DNA of 33,642 bases from an uncultured Chthoniobacterales bacterium. Its GTDB lineage: Bacteria > Verrucomicrobiota > Verrucomicrobiia > Chthoniobacterales > UBA10450. Each line of letters begins with the position of its first letter. Within the stretch, counting starts at the first letter, position 1. Below are positions 7,683 through 15,161 of this stretch, in pieces. Made by a program: the position numbers and the translations under genes. The DNA lies in NCBI GenBank assembly GCA_902805675.1, contig CADCTA010000067.1, positions 1 through 33,642 on the forward strand. Reading direction: 5' to 3'. The notes under the pieces were generated by a model. The model was not told where the DNA came from. It made no database searches and saw only the letters and a list, made by a program, of their open reading frames with translations.

Positions 7683-8849
7683 CTATTTCGCCGCGACGGT
7701 CGTGCCGCCGGTGCTGGTGCCGAAGTATTTGTTCTCCAGCTCGTCGAAAAAGCCCTGCTCGCGCAGCGCCAAAATCGCGCGCGTGATTTCCTTACGGTAA
7801 GGGCTGCCCTGCGGCACGCCGATCCCGTAGCTCTGCTTCTCAAAGAGCTCACCGACGACGCCGAGCTGTTTGTCGGGATTGTTCTTCGCGTAGTACAGGA
7901 GCATCGGCGCGTCATAGACGACGGCTTTCACCTTGTCGTCCGCGAGGGCGGCGCAGGCAGCGTCGACATCAGGAAAAGTGACGACGCTCAGCCCCTGCCG
8001 CTCGAGATACGTCTGCGCCGTGCTGCCGGCCAGGGTGGCGACGGGCCACTTGCGGGTTTTTAGATCGGAGACGCTCGAGATTTCGCTATTCAGTGTCTCG
8101 ACCGTCATCGCGCTCGTGATCGTGGCCGTGATGTAGGTGAACAAACCCGCGCCGGCGAGCATCCAGACGATCGCGGTCAGGCGACCCGCCACGCCAAGCG
8201 GCGCCTTGTTCTCGCAGCCGCCGGTGATAATCGTGCAGATCGACCACCAAACCGCTTCCCAGATTCCGGCGACGTAGCCTTCCGGAAACGACTCGGCGTT
8301 CTTCTTCCGTTCCAGGAACCAGATGATGTGCGAGTTGATCAGCAGCACGACGAAGAGGCCGATGAGCAGCCAGAGGATGTCGCCCTTGAAGACTTTACCC
8401 ACGGTCTTGCGGAAGGAGCCGCCCGGCTCGTCCTTGGTCAGGATCTGCAGCCCGGATTCCTTGAACGGATAGCTGAAGTCGATCGTCTGCTCGCGTTCTG
8501 ACGTGATGCTGACGGCCGCCACGCCGGCGTCGGCGCGGCCGGCGCGCAGCTCATCGAGCATTTGCGAAACGTTCTCGACGACCTTGTAGCCTTTGTCTGG
8601 ATCGAACGGGATCCGCGCCTCGCGCACGACGCGCTCCCAGAGCTCAATGCTGTAGCCCGTGAGGCGGCCGTTTTTCTCGATCACGAACGGCGTGATCTTC
8701 CGCGTCACCACGTTGAGCGGCTGGCCTGACTTTGGCGTCGTCGGCGGCTCTTGCGCGTGCGCGGAGAAGGCAAACGTGCCGAACGCGAAAGCGGCCAGGA
8801 GCAACGCGGTGGCCGATCGAAGCGCGCGAGGAGCAGGGTAGATGATCAT
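7683..8849 (-). CDS. Glutamate-receptor-like ion channel with periplasmic amino-acid-binding domain
   Basis: The 388-residue protein has a signal peptide (MIIYPAPRALRSATALLL.., cleavage after SAHA). Next comes the first half of a family-3 solute-binding domain (about 45-150; PFVIEKNGRLTGYSIELW, DAGVAAVSITSERE, IDFSYPF). It is interrupted by a TM1 (DILWLLIGLFVVLLINSHII), a re-entrant pore segment (AVWWSICTIITGGCENKAP) and TM2 (LTAIVWMLAGAGLFTYITAT), then completed by the second half (about 250-380; VKAVVYDAPMLLYYAKNNP, YGIGVPQGSPYRKEI). This split binding-domain/M1-P-M2 order is that of prokaryotic glutamate receptors such as GluR0. The pore filter reads TGGCENKAP rather than the potassium-type TVGYGD, so ion selectivity cannot be assumed. 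An in-frame TTG at 8885 is possible, but ATG 8849 gives the better signal peptide. Confidence 0.85.
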   Translation of the reverse strand: MIIYPAPRALRSATALLLAAFAFGTFAFSAHAQEPPTTPKSGQPLNVVTRKITPFVIEKNGRLTGYSIELWERVVREARIPFDPDKGYKVVENVSQMLDELRAGRADAGVAAVSITSEREQTIDFSYPFKESGLQILTKDEPGGSFRKTVGKVFKGDILWLLIGLFVVLLINSHIIWFLERKKNAESFPEGYVAGIWEAVWWSICTIITGGCENKAPLGVAGRLTAIVWMLAGAGLFTYITATITSAMTVETLNSEISSVSDLKTRKWPVATLAGSTAQTYLERQGLSVVTFPDVDAACAALADDKVKAVVYDAPMLLYYAKNNPDKQLGVVGELFEKQSYGIGVPQGSPYRKEITRAILALREQGFFDELENKYFGTSTGGTTVAAK

Positions 8850-8940
8850 GGGCAGCGCATCGGATATCGAAGTGGTGCGACGCAAGCAACAACAAAGGCG
8901 ACTTCACCCGCGTGAAGGTGGCGTCATGGCGCGGCAGCGT

Positions 8941-9024
8941 GCTGAGTGCGGTGGTATTCCACCGCTTTCCGGATGAAGCAAGCGCGCAGCGAAAGCGCCG
9001 GAATACCGGCGCACTCCAAAACGC
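8941..9024. repeat. REP/BIME-like repeat pair, family R2 (copy A)
   Basis: Two arms face each other: GCGGTGG-tatt-CCACCGC (8948-8965) and GCGCCGG-aata-CCGGCGC (8995-9012), each a perfect 7-bp hairpin flanked by AGTGCG / CGCACT and GCTTT / AAAGC. Copy B is at 11972-12076 and a single-arm fragment is at 28048. It occupies the divergent gap between the channel gene and ppk2. Confidence 0.8.
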
Positions 9025-9103
9025 TGCCGCGTCAGTCCAACGCGGTGGGTTCGGGCGCGCTGCCTTGCCACTCCAGAAGACGAACATAGTGTGACAGCCT
9101 CCT

Positions 9104-9991
9104 ATGAACCCGCCGACTCGTGCTCGCGTGCAGCCGTCCCCAGACGCTGCAGACAAATTGCGGCCGATTGCCCGCGCGCAGAAGTCACGCGGCGGGGGCA
9201 TCGTGGTGGTGCGTCGCGGCGATAAGGTCCGGCTCGCTGACGTCGATCCGGGAGCGAAGCCCGCGGGCTCCAAGGAAGACGCGTCGGATCGCGTCGAGAC
9301 GTTGCGCGCGCGTTTGGCCGAGTTGCAGGGTGCGCTCTACGCGGAACACAAACGGAGCCTGCTCATGGTGGTGCAGGCGATGGACACCGGCGGCAAGGAT
9401 GGCGCGATCAAGAAGATCTGCAGCGGGCTCGACCCGAACGGCGTGCAGCTGACGAACTTCAAAGTGCCGTCGCCCGAAGAGCGTGATCACGATTTTCTCT
9501 GGCGCATTCACGCGAACGCGCCCCGCAAAGGCTCGATCGGAATCTGGAACCGCTCGCATTACGAAGACGTGCTCGTGCCGCGCGTGCACAAGCAGATCGA
9601 CGAGCAGATCTGGCGCGAGCGTTGTGAAGACATCAACGCCTTCGAGCGGCTGCTCTGTCGCAATGGCGTCACGCTGGTGAAGTTCTTCCTCCACATCTCG
9701 AAGGAGGAGCAGAAGGCGCGGCTCCAGGCGCGGCTGCGCGATCCGCAGAAGCTCTGGAAGTTCAACAGCGGCGATTTGAAAGAGCGAGCGCTGTGGGCTG
9801 AGTATCAGAGCGCGTACGAAGACGCTATCAATGAGTGCTCCACCGACTGTGCGCCCTGGCACATCGTGCCGGCGGATCGCAAGTGGGCCCGCAACTTGTG
9901 GATGCTGGAGACGATCGTCCGCACGCTCGAGGGGATGAGCCCGCAATATCCGCCCGCCGACTTCGATCCGAAGAAGATCGTGATCGAGTAG
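9104..9991 (+). CDS. ppk2: Polyphosphate kinase 2 family protein
   Basis: The 295-residue protein matches the PPK2 family, P-loop kinases that move phosphate between polyphosphate and nucleotides (PPK2 enzymes often run polyP to ADP/GDP or AMP/GMP). It has the Walker A segment LMVVQAMDTGGKDGAIKK at about 85-102, the lid/substrate motif GIWNRSHYEDVLV at about 147-159, then LHISKEEQKARLQAR and a C-terminal WHIVPADRKWARN. I cannot assign class I, II or III with certainty by eye. The length is normal for a single-domain member. It is cytoplasmic. It lies ~3 kb from ppk1 but in the opposite orientation. No Shine-Dalgarno sequence is obvious before the ATG. Confidence 0.93.
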   Translation: MNPPTRARVQPSPDAADKLRPIARAQKSRGGGIVVVRRGDKVRLADVDPGAKPAGSKEDASDRVETLRARLAELQGALYAEHKRSLLMVVQAMDTGGKDGAIKKICSGLDPNGVQLTNFKVPSPEERDHDFLWRIHANAPRKGSIGIWNRSHYEDVLVPRVHKQIDEQIWRERCEDINAFERLLCRNGVTLVKFFLHISKEEQKARLQARLRDPQKLWKFNSGDLKERALWAEYQSAYEDAINECSTDCAPWHIVPADRKWARNLWMLETIVRTLEGMSPQYPPADFDPKKIVIE

Positions 9992-10020
9992 GCGTAGCGC
10001 GTTGTTCCATCCCGCGCGCC

Positions 10021-10215
10021 GTCATCCTGAGCCGCGCAGACGGCGAATGGAGCCCGCGCGAGCGGTGCGACATGGACGAAGCCGCGAAGCGGTGAGAGAG
10101 CGGGAGCGAACGAATCAAGGACCTCGCGCCCGGAGTGCCGACTTTGCGCGGCGGAGGCATGCGTCCATCACCCAGCGCGAGATCCTTCGGCGCGCTTCGC
10201 CAGCCTCAGGATGAC
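10021..10215. repeat. Inverted-repeat intergenic element with GTCATCCTGAG termini (R4)
   Basis: Perfect 11-bp inverted termini, GTCATCCTGAG (10021-10031) and CTCAGGATGAC (10205-10215), bound a ~195-bp element that codes for nothing. The right half contains GCGAGATCCTTCGGCGCGCTTCGC, the form of a widespread bacterial intergenic repeat. The inside resembles a longer or doubled version of R1. Confidence 0.7.
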
Positions 10216-10264
10216 GGCGCGCCGGTCAGTCGAAATGGTGCGCGTACGGTTCGCACACGTCGTT

Positions 10265-10346
10265 GTAGCGTCCGCTGTCCCAGCGGATTCTCCGAGCTGC
10301 ATCGCCCCACGCTGATGCGCTGAGACAGCGCACGCGACAACGCTAC
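10265..10346. repeat. Paired-hairpin repeat (R3) overlapping a gene's stop codon
   Basis: Two inverted arms, each a 6-bp hairpin with a 3-nt loop: CCGCTG-tcc-CAGCGG (10272-10286) and GCGCTG-aga-CAGCGC (10317-10331). GTAGCG marks the left edge and its complement CGCTAC the right edge (10341-10346). The right edge contains the stop codon of the phosphodiesterase gene. Confidence 0.6.
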
Positions 10347-11923
10347 TGCCTGCCGAAGGAGCCATTCCCTTCGTCGAAGTAGATGGTATCGCCGACGCGT
10401 GATGTCTTGAGGTACTGCTGCCACTCCTCATCGCCGAAGCTGCGGCGTGCCTCGAGCCTCTCCGTCTTCACAACCGACACATCTTCCTTTCCATCGCCCA
10501 GCGCCTCGGAGAGCACGCGCCCGTCGAGCTTCTCCGCCGGCGCGATGCCGAGCAGGTGGAGCACCGTCGGCGCAATGTCGATGTTGCCGCTCGGCATCGT
10601 GACGTTTGCGCCGCGCCGGAAGCTCGGCCCTGCCGCCACGAGCGTGTTATGCACGTCGCGCGGACTGAAGGAAGCGTGCGTGCCGTTGCCGACGGCGCGT
10701 GTCGCGTCCGCGACGAGCTCGCCCGGGACGCCGAAGCGGTTCTTTCCGTCGCTCCAGCGCATCGCCACGATGACGTCGGGAGCGCCTTCGCGATCCAGCC
10801 GGGCCGTCTTCAGTTCGAATGTCCCCTCGATCTTCTCGCGCGCAAAAATGACACCGGCGAAGTCGGACCGCTGCAGAGTCTCAACAAGTCGGCGGGTGAT
10901 CGCTGGGTCGCGCCCGATGACATAGAAGAACGTGCTGCCCGCGTTGCCGGCGACCATGATTTGGCCGGCCTTCGGCGGCTCGTCGAACTTGATCACCGGG
11001 TCCAATCCGGCAGCCGCCAGGAACTGCGGCACGTCGACGGCGCGGGTGATCGTGGAGAAGCCGTGATCCGAGACCACGAGCACGTCAGTGCTCTCCCGTG
11101 CCTTCTCCGTTTCGAGCACGCGCAAGACGGTGGCGAGGTTATCATCCGAGCTCCTGATCGCAGCGAGCGATTCCGGTGAGCCGGGCGCGGTGTCGTGTTG
11201 CGTGAGATCCGGCTCGCTCAGCCACAGGACTGAGAAGTCCGGCACACCGTCGCGCCAGAGAAGTTCGACCATCGCGCGCGTGGTGTAGGCATTACGCTCT
11301 GCATTCTTGTCCGTTGGCCTAACGAGAAGAGGCCCGAACCTCCGTTCGGCCTCCTCGCGCAGCGCCGGTGGCATCGGCGCCGCGGCGAACACAGTCGCCA
11401 GCTCGCTGCGGCGCGCGCTTGTCCACTCTGCCTTGCGATCGTGCAGCTGCGCGATCGACTTGCTGCCGGCTACGACGGCACTCCGACCAGCGGCGCGCAC
11501 CTGCTCAGCAGCAGTCGGAAGCGCGAGATACTTTCCGCCGCTGATTTCGTCGCCTTTCTGCACCAGCTCTTGCACCGCGGTGTCGATGATCTTTTCGGCG
11601 CGGATCGCGGGTCGGTATTCTCGATTGCCGATGAGGCCGGTGCGGTCGGGATAGGCGCCGATGGCGATGGCCGTGCCGTTCACTTGCGTCACCGTCGGAT
11701 AGACGGAGTGGTGGTTCGCAAACCAGACGCCTTCCTGGCGCAGCTTCCAGAGGGTGGGGGTCTGCTCCTCGGTCACCATGTCGGGGCGCATCCCGTCCCA
11801 GACCACGACGACGACTTTGCGGTTGTCCGCCGCGTGCGCGGCGGAGGCGAGCGACAGTGCGACGAGGAATGAGGATGCGACGGCTCGGCAAACGCGAATT
11901 TCGTTAGCTTTGTCGTAGATCAT
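10343..11923 (-). CDS. Exported alkaline phosphatase family protein (nucleotide pyrophosphatase/phosphodiesterase type)
   Basis: The 526-residue protein has a signal peptide (cleavage near AAHA-AD, residue ~31) and the metal and catalytic motifs of the ENPP branch: VVVWDGMRPDM (first metal Asp), SVYPTVTQVNGTAIAIG (nucleophile Thr in PTVTQ), SEPDLTQHDTAP (Asp/His), VVSDHGFS (Asp-His) and GTHASFSPRDVHNTLVAAG (His). The family hydrolyses phosphodiester or phosphomonoester bonds with two zinc ions in the periplasm; the substrate is unknown. The open frame runs on upstream to 12286, but that extension is R2 repeat DNA, so ATG 11923 is the start. The stop lies in repeat R3. Its position beside polyphosphate genes fits phosphate scavenging, by inference. 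Confidence 0.87.
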   Translation of the reverse strand: MIYDKANEIRVCRAVASSFLVALSLASAAHAADNRKVVVVVWDGMRPDMVTEEQTPTLWKLRQEGVWFANHHSVYPTVTQVNGTAIAIGAYPDRTGLIGNREYRPAIRAEKIIDTAVQELVQKGDEISGGKYLALPTAAEQVRAAGRSAVVAGSKSIAQLHDRKAEWTSARRSELATVFAAAPMPPALREEAERRFGPLLVRPTDKNAERNAYTTRAMVELLWRDGVPDFSVLWLSEPDLTQHDTAPGSPESLAAIRSSDDNLATVLRVLETEKARESTDVLVVSDHGFSTITRAVDVPQFLAAAGLDPVIKFDEPPKAGQIMVAGNAGSTFFYVIGRDPAITRRLVETLQRSDFAGVIFAREKIEGTFELKTARLDREGAPDVIVAMRWSDGKNRFGVPGELVADATRAVGNGTHASFSPRDVHNTLVAAGPSFRRGANVTMPSGNIDIAPTVLHLLGIAPAEKLDGRVLSEALGDGKEDVSVVKTERLEARRSFGDEEWQQYLKTSRVGDTIYFDEGNGSFGRQ

Positions 11924-11971
11924 GGCCGCAAGGAGCGCTCGCCGCGTGAGAGCGCTGGGTTGGTCGGCCGT

Positions 11972-12076
11972 GCAAAAGCGGCGGAATACCGCCGCACTCC
12001 AAAACGCAAGCGTCGCTCCTCGCTTGCCTTGTCGCGATAGCGTCTTGGAGTGCGCCAGTATTCTGGCGCTTTGGCG
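11972..12076. repeat. REP/BIME-like repeat pair, family R2 (copy B)
   Basis: Arms GCGGCGG-aata-CCGCCGC (11978-11995) and GCGCCAG-tatt-CTGGCGC (12052-12069) are perfect 7-bp hairpins in inverted orientation. They have the same loops and flanks (CACTCCAAAACGC and its inverse GCGTCTTGGAGTGC) as copy A. A third hairpin (GCAAGCG/CGCTTGC) lies between them. Confidence 0.8.
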
Positions 12077-12117
12077 CAACGCCCTCGCCGGTCCCTTTGC
12101 GCAAGTCACCGATGGAG

Positions 12118-12146
12118 CCACGCGATTCCTCGATTTCGCTCGGGAA
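12118..12146. repeat. R1 repeat half-copy
   Basis: CACGCGATTCCTCGATTTCGCTCGG resembles the right half of R1 (CACGGGATTCCTCCACTTCGCT...). The left half is absent. It lies 13 nt downstream of the ROK kinase stop. Confidence 0.4.
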
Positions 12147-12158
12147 CGAGTTCGCCCG

Positions 12159-12848
12159 TTACACGAACTGCCACTTTGCTCGCCGCGTCTTCGCGTCCGT
12201 CTCCCACAGGCGCACGCCGCCAAGGTACGCGTTGCGATTGTGCCCAAGCTCCACGCCTTCCGGCAGCGTGTCCATGTTCTTGGCATTCCCGCCGCCGAGC
12301 ACCACGTAGTCGGCGATGAAGGCGACCTTCAACTTCGCGACGGTGTCATGCACTTCGCGTCTCCACGCCCGCCGGCCCAGCCGCTCGAGCCCGCGTTTAC
12401 CGAGCACATCCTCGATGCGTGTAACGCCAGGGTAAGGCAGATCGCCGAGCTCCAATGGCATGACGTTGCGGCCCCAGATCAGCGTGGAACCGAGCCCGGT
12501 GCCGAGACCGAGGAAGAGCATGCGGTCGCCATGATAACTACCCAGCGCCTGCATGGCGGCATCGTTGATGATGCGCGTAGGCTTGCCGAAAGATTTCTTA
12601 AAGTCGAATCCCGCCCAGCCGGCGGCGAGATGTTTTGGGTCGTGGACGATCCTGTCGTTCTTGACCACCGAGGGGAAGCCGATCGCGACGGCGTCGTATT
12701 CCCAATCCTCCGCCACCTCCTTCGTCTGCGCCACCAGGTCCGCGGGCGACAGGGTTTTGCCCGATGGAAACTTACGCTTCGAGTCGCGCGAGATCAGCAG
12801 CTTCACGTTCGTGCCGCCGATATCGACGACCAGGATTTTCTTCTTCAC
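12159..12848 (-). CDS. ROK-family kinase, probable polyphosphate glucokinase
   Basis: The 229-residue protein has the ROK/hexokinase-fold phosphate loops KILVVDIGGTNVKL at residues ~4-17 and LFLGLGTGLGSTLI at ~111-124, plus VAIGFPSVV and INDAAMQALG. The size, the GTGLGS(T/A)LI motif and the C-terminal DYVVLGGGNAKN fit polyphosphate glucokinases, which phosphorylate glucose from polyP, better than regulators with HTH domains. The usual LGH of that family is ELGD here, and no ROK zinc-cysteine cluster is present. The ATG overlaps the ppk1 stop by 4 nt, so the two are translationally coupled. That context supports a polyP-linked role, though ATP use cannot be excluded. Confidence 0.8.
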   Translation of the reverse strand: MKKKILVVDIGGTNVKLLISRDSKRKFPSGKTLSPADLVAQTKEVAEDWEYDAVAIGFPSVVKNDRIVHDPKHLAAGWAGFDFKKSFGKPTRIINDAAMQALGSYHGDRMLFLGLGTGLGSTLIWGRNVMPLELGDLPYPGVTRIEDVLGKRGLERLGRRAWRREVHDTVAKLKVAFIADYVVLGGGNAKNMDTLPEGVELGHNRNAYLGGVRLWETDAKTRRAKWQFV

Positions 12849-15136
12849 AGGCGATGCTTTCGTGGCGCGTTGCGAGGTTTCCCGCCGGAGCGTTCGCGTC
12901 GGGCACCCTGCACTGGTCGGACGGTTTGGTTGGTGATGATGGGAGCGAGTTTGATGGCGGCGGCGTTCTGCGCCTCGGCGAGGGTGCGAGCCTGCTTGCG
13001 GGAACGCTCGCGGAAGTGCAGCTGCGCCTGCGACCGCTCTTCGCCTTCGGCCGGCTGGAGGCGCACATAGGTGCCGTCAGCCTGCAACTCGCGCGCCTTC
13101 ACTCGGTCGCTGAGGAAGCACGGCAGCACTTCGTTGATCACTTCGTCACGTAGCGCGGTGTCTTCGATCGGGAACGCAATCTCGACCCGTCGCAGCAGGT
13201 TGCGCGGCATCCAATCGGCGCTCGCGAGATAAACAACCGGCTCACCAGCGTTCTCGAAATAGTAGACGCGGCTGTGCTCCAGGAACCGGCCGACGATACT
13301 GACGACGCGGACGTTTTCGCTCAGGTTCGGAACCTTCGGCCGCAGGCAGCAGATGCCTCGCACAATGAGGTCGATCTTCACTCCCGCGCACGAAGCCTCA
13401 TAGAGCTTTTCGATCAGCTCCTGGTCCACGAGTGAGTTCAGCTTCACGATGATCCGACCGGGACGGCCAGCGAGCGCGTGGTCGCGTTCGCGCTCGATCA
13501 ACTTGACCAGTCGCGTGTTCAGATCGAAGGGCGCGACCATCAGCTTCTCGAGGCCGGGATAACCGGCGAGCCCGGTCAGCGTATTGAACACGATCGCCAC
13601 CTCTTCGGTAAGCTTCGGGTTGGTCGTGAAGAGGCTGAAATCCGTGTAGATGCGAGCGGTGCGCGGATGGTAATTACCGGTGCCGAGGTGCACGTATTGG
13701 CGGAGCCGATCTTCATCGCGCCGCACGATGAGCAGCGCTTTGCAGTGCGTCTTCAGCCCGACCACGCCGTAGACGACGTGCGCGCCAGCTTCCTCGAGCC
13801 GCCGCGCCCATTGGATGTTTGCCGCTTCGTCAAAACGCGCGCGCAACTCGACCAGGGCGGTGACTTGCTTGCCCGCGTTTGCCGCCTCGATCAATGCCTG
13901 CACGATCGGTGAATCGCCGCTCGTGCGGTAAAGCGTGATCTTGAGCGCGAGAACGTGCGGATCGTGTGCCGATTTTTCGATCAACTCCACGATCGGATCG
14001 AAGCTTTCGTACGGATGATGCAGCAGCACGTCCTGCCTGCGCATCACTTCGAAGAGATCCGCGTGTGCGGGTAGTGTGAGATCGCGCACGGGTTGGAAGA
14101 CGCGATCTTTTAGCTTCGCGAAGGCGTCGTTCGTCACCAGCGGCACGAGGTGCGTCATCGTGAGCGGACCCTTCAGCCGATACAGGTCCGCTTCGCCGAG
14201 ATCGAAGAACCGGAGCAACAACTCGCGCACTTCGCGTGGGCAATCAGCCTCGATCTCAAGACGAACGGCGTCACCGCGGCTGGAGCGGCGGAGCTCCTGT
14301 TCGATGCTGCGCAGAAGGTTCTCGGCTTCCTCGTCATCGATGTAGAGGTCGCTGTTCCGCGTCACGCGGAAGGCATGCACGCCATCGAGGATCAGGCCTG
14401 GAAACAGGTCGGCGATGTTGTGCTTAATCAGCGCCGCGAGGTAGATGTATTCCCACGGCTCATCCTGGCCTTTGGTCCGCGGCATCAGGATCAAACGCGG
14501 CAGCACCCGCGGCACCTGCACGATGGCGTGCAATTGCTCGCCGCCTTTTTCCGTGCGCGCGCGCACCAGCAGGTTGTGGCTCTTGTTCAGCAGCTGCGGA
14601 AATGGATGGCTCGCATCGACCGCGAGCGGCGTGAGCATCGGGAAGACTTCCTCGCGGAAGTAACGGCGGGCCCACGCGGCGCGCTTGGTGTTCAGCTGCG
14701 CGATGTCGTGGACGCGGATGTTGTTCTTCGCCAGCGCGGGCGCGAGGTCGTCGTTCCAGAGCGAGTACTGCTTCGCGACCAGCTCGTGCGCGCGGCGCTG
14801 GATGGCTTCGAACGCTTCCGTCGGCGTGAGCCCGTCCGCGCCGATGTCGCTTGTCTCGCTTTCGATCTGTTGCTTGATCCCGGCGACGCGGATCTCGAAG
14901 AACTCGTCGAGATTCGAGCTGAAGATGGTGAGGAATTTCACCCGCTCGATCAGCGGCTGCGTCGGATCTTCCGCTTCCTCGAGGACGCGCCGGTTGAACT
15001 CGAGCCAGCTCAGCTCGCGGTTGATGAAATTCTCCGGCGCCGAGAAGCGCGAGCGGGGCGGCGGCTCGGGCGCGTCCGGCAACGCGACCAAGTTTGGCGC
15101 GTCGTCGACAGGAGACGGTTGTGGCTTTGGCTGCAT
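12845..15136 (-). CDS. ppk1: Polyphosphate kinase 1
   Basis: The 763-residue protein is a full-length PPK1, which reversibly makes inorganic polyphosphate from ATP. The N domain begins with FINRELSWLEFNRRVLEEA after a ~35-residue proline-rich leader that is longer than in E. coli. The catalytic phospho-histidine is in VVGLKTHCKALLIV (His ~464), and the second essential histidine is in QYVHLGTGNYHP (His ~483). The 19-residue spacing equals that of E. coli His435/His454. RGICCLRP and FLEHSRVYYF in the C-terminal PLD-like domains are also conserved. It follows the DUF4388 regulator by 25 nt and overlaps the ROK kinase gene, giving a three-gene operon. The last ~60 residues are basic and probably disordered. 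Confidence 0.97.
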   Translation of the reverse strand: MQPKPQPSPVDDAPNLVALPDAPEPPPRSRFSAPENFINRELSWLEFNRRVLEEAEDPTQPLIERVKFLTIFSSNLDEFFEIRVAGIKQQIESETSDIGADGLTPTEAFEAIQRRAHELVAKQYSLWNDDLAPALAKNNIRVHDIAQLNTKRAAWARRYFREEVFPMLTPLAVDASHPFPQLLNKSHNLLVRARTEKGGEQLHAIVQVPRVLPRLILMPRTKGQDEPWEYIYLAALIKHNIADLFPGLILDGVHAFRVTRNSDLYIDDEEAENLLRSIEQELRRSSRGDAVRLEIEADCPREVRELLLRFFDLGEADLYRLKGPLTMTHLVPLVTNDAFAKLKDRVFQPVRDLTLPAHADLFEVMRRQDVLLHHPYESFDPIVELIEKSAHDPHVLALKITLYRTSGDSPIVQALIEAANAGKQVTALVELRARFDEAANIQWARRLEEAGAHVVYGVVGLKTHCKALLIVRRDEDRLRQYVHLGTGNYHPRTARIYTDFSLFTTNPKLTEEVAIVFNTLTGLAGYPGLEKLMVAPFDLNTRLVKLIERERDHALAGRPGRIIVKLNSLVDQELIEKLYEASCAGVKIDLIVRGICCLRPKVPNLSENVRVVSIVGRFLEHSRVYYFENAGEPVVYLASADWMPRNLLRRVEIAFPIEDTALRDEVINEVLPCFLSDRVKARELQADGTYVRLQPAEGEERSQAQLHFRERSRKQARTLAEAQNAAAIKLAPIITNQTVRPVQGARRERSGGKPRNAPRKHRL

Positions 15137-15161
15137 CCGCGGGCTTCCCTCGCCAGCGCGG

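Noticed and set aside
8884-9110. Small frames in the gap before ppk2
   Set aside because: They are translations of the R2 repeat pair, a known source of spurious proteins.
11924-12286. N-terminal extension of the phosphodiesterase frame by ~120 residues
   Set aside because: The extension is R2 repeat DNA translated by chance; the signal peptide begins at 11923.
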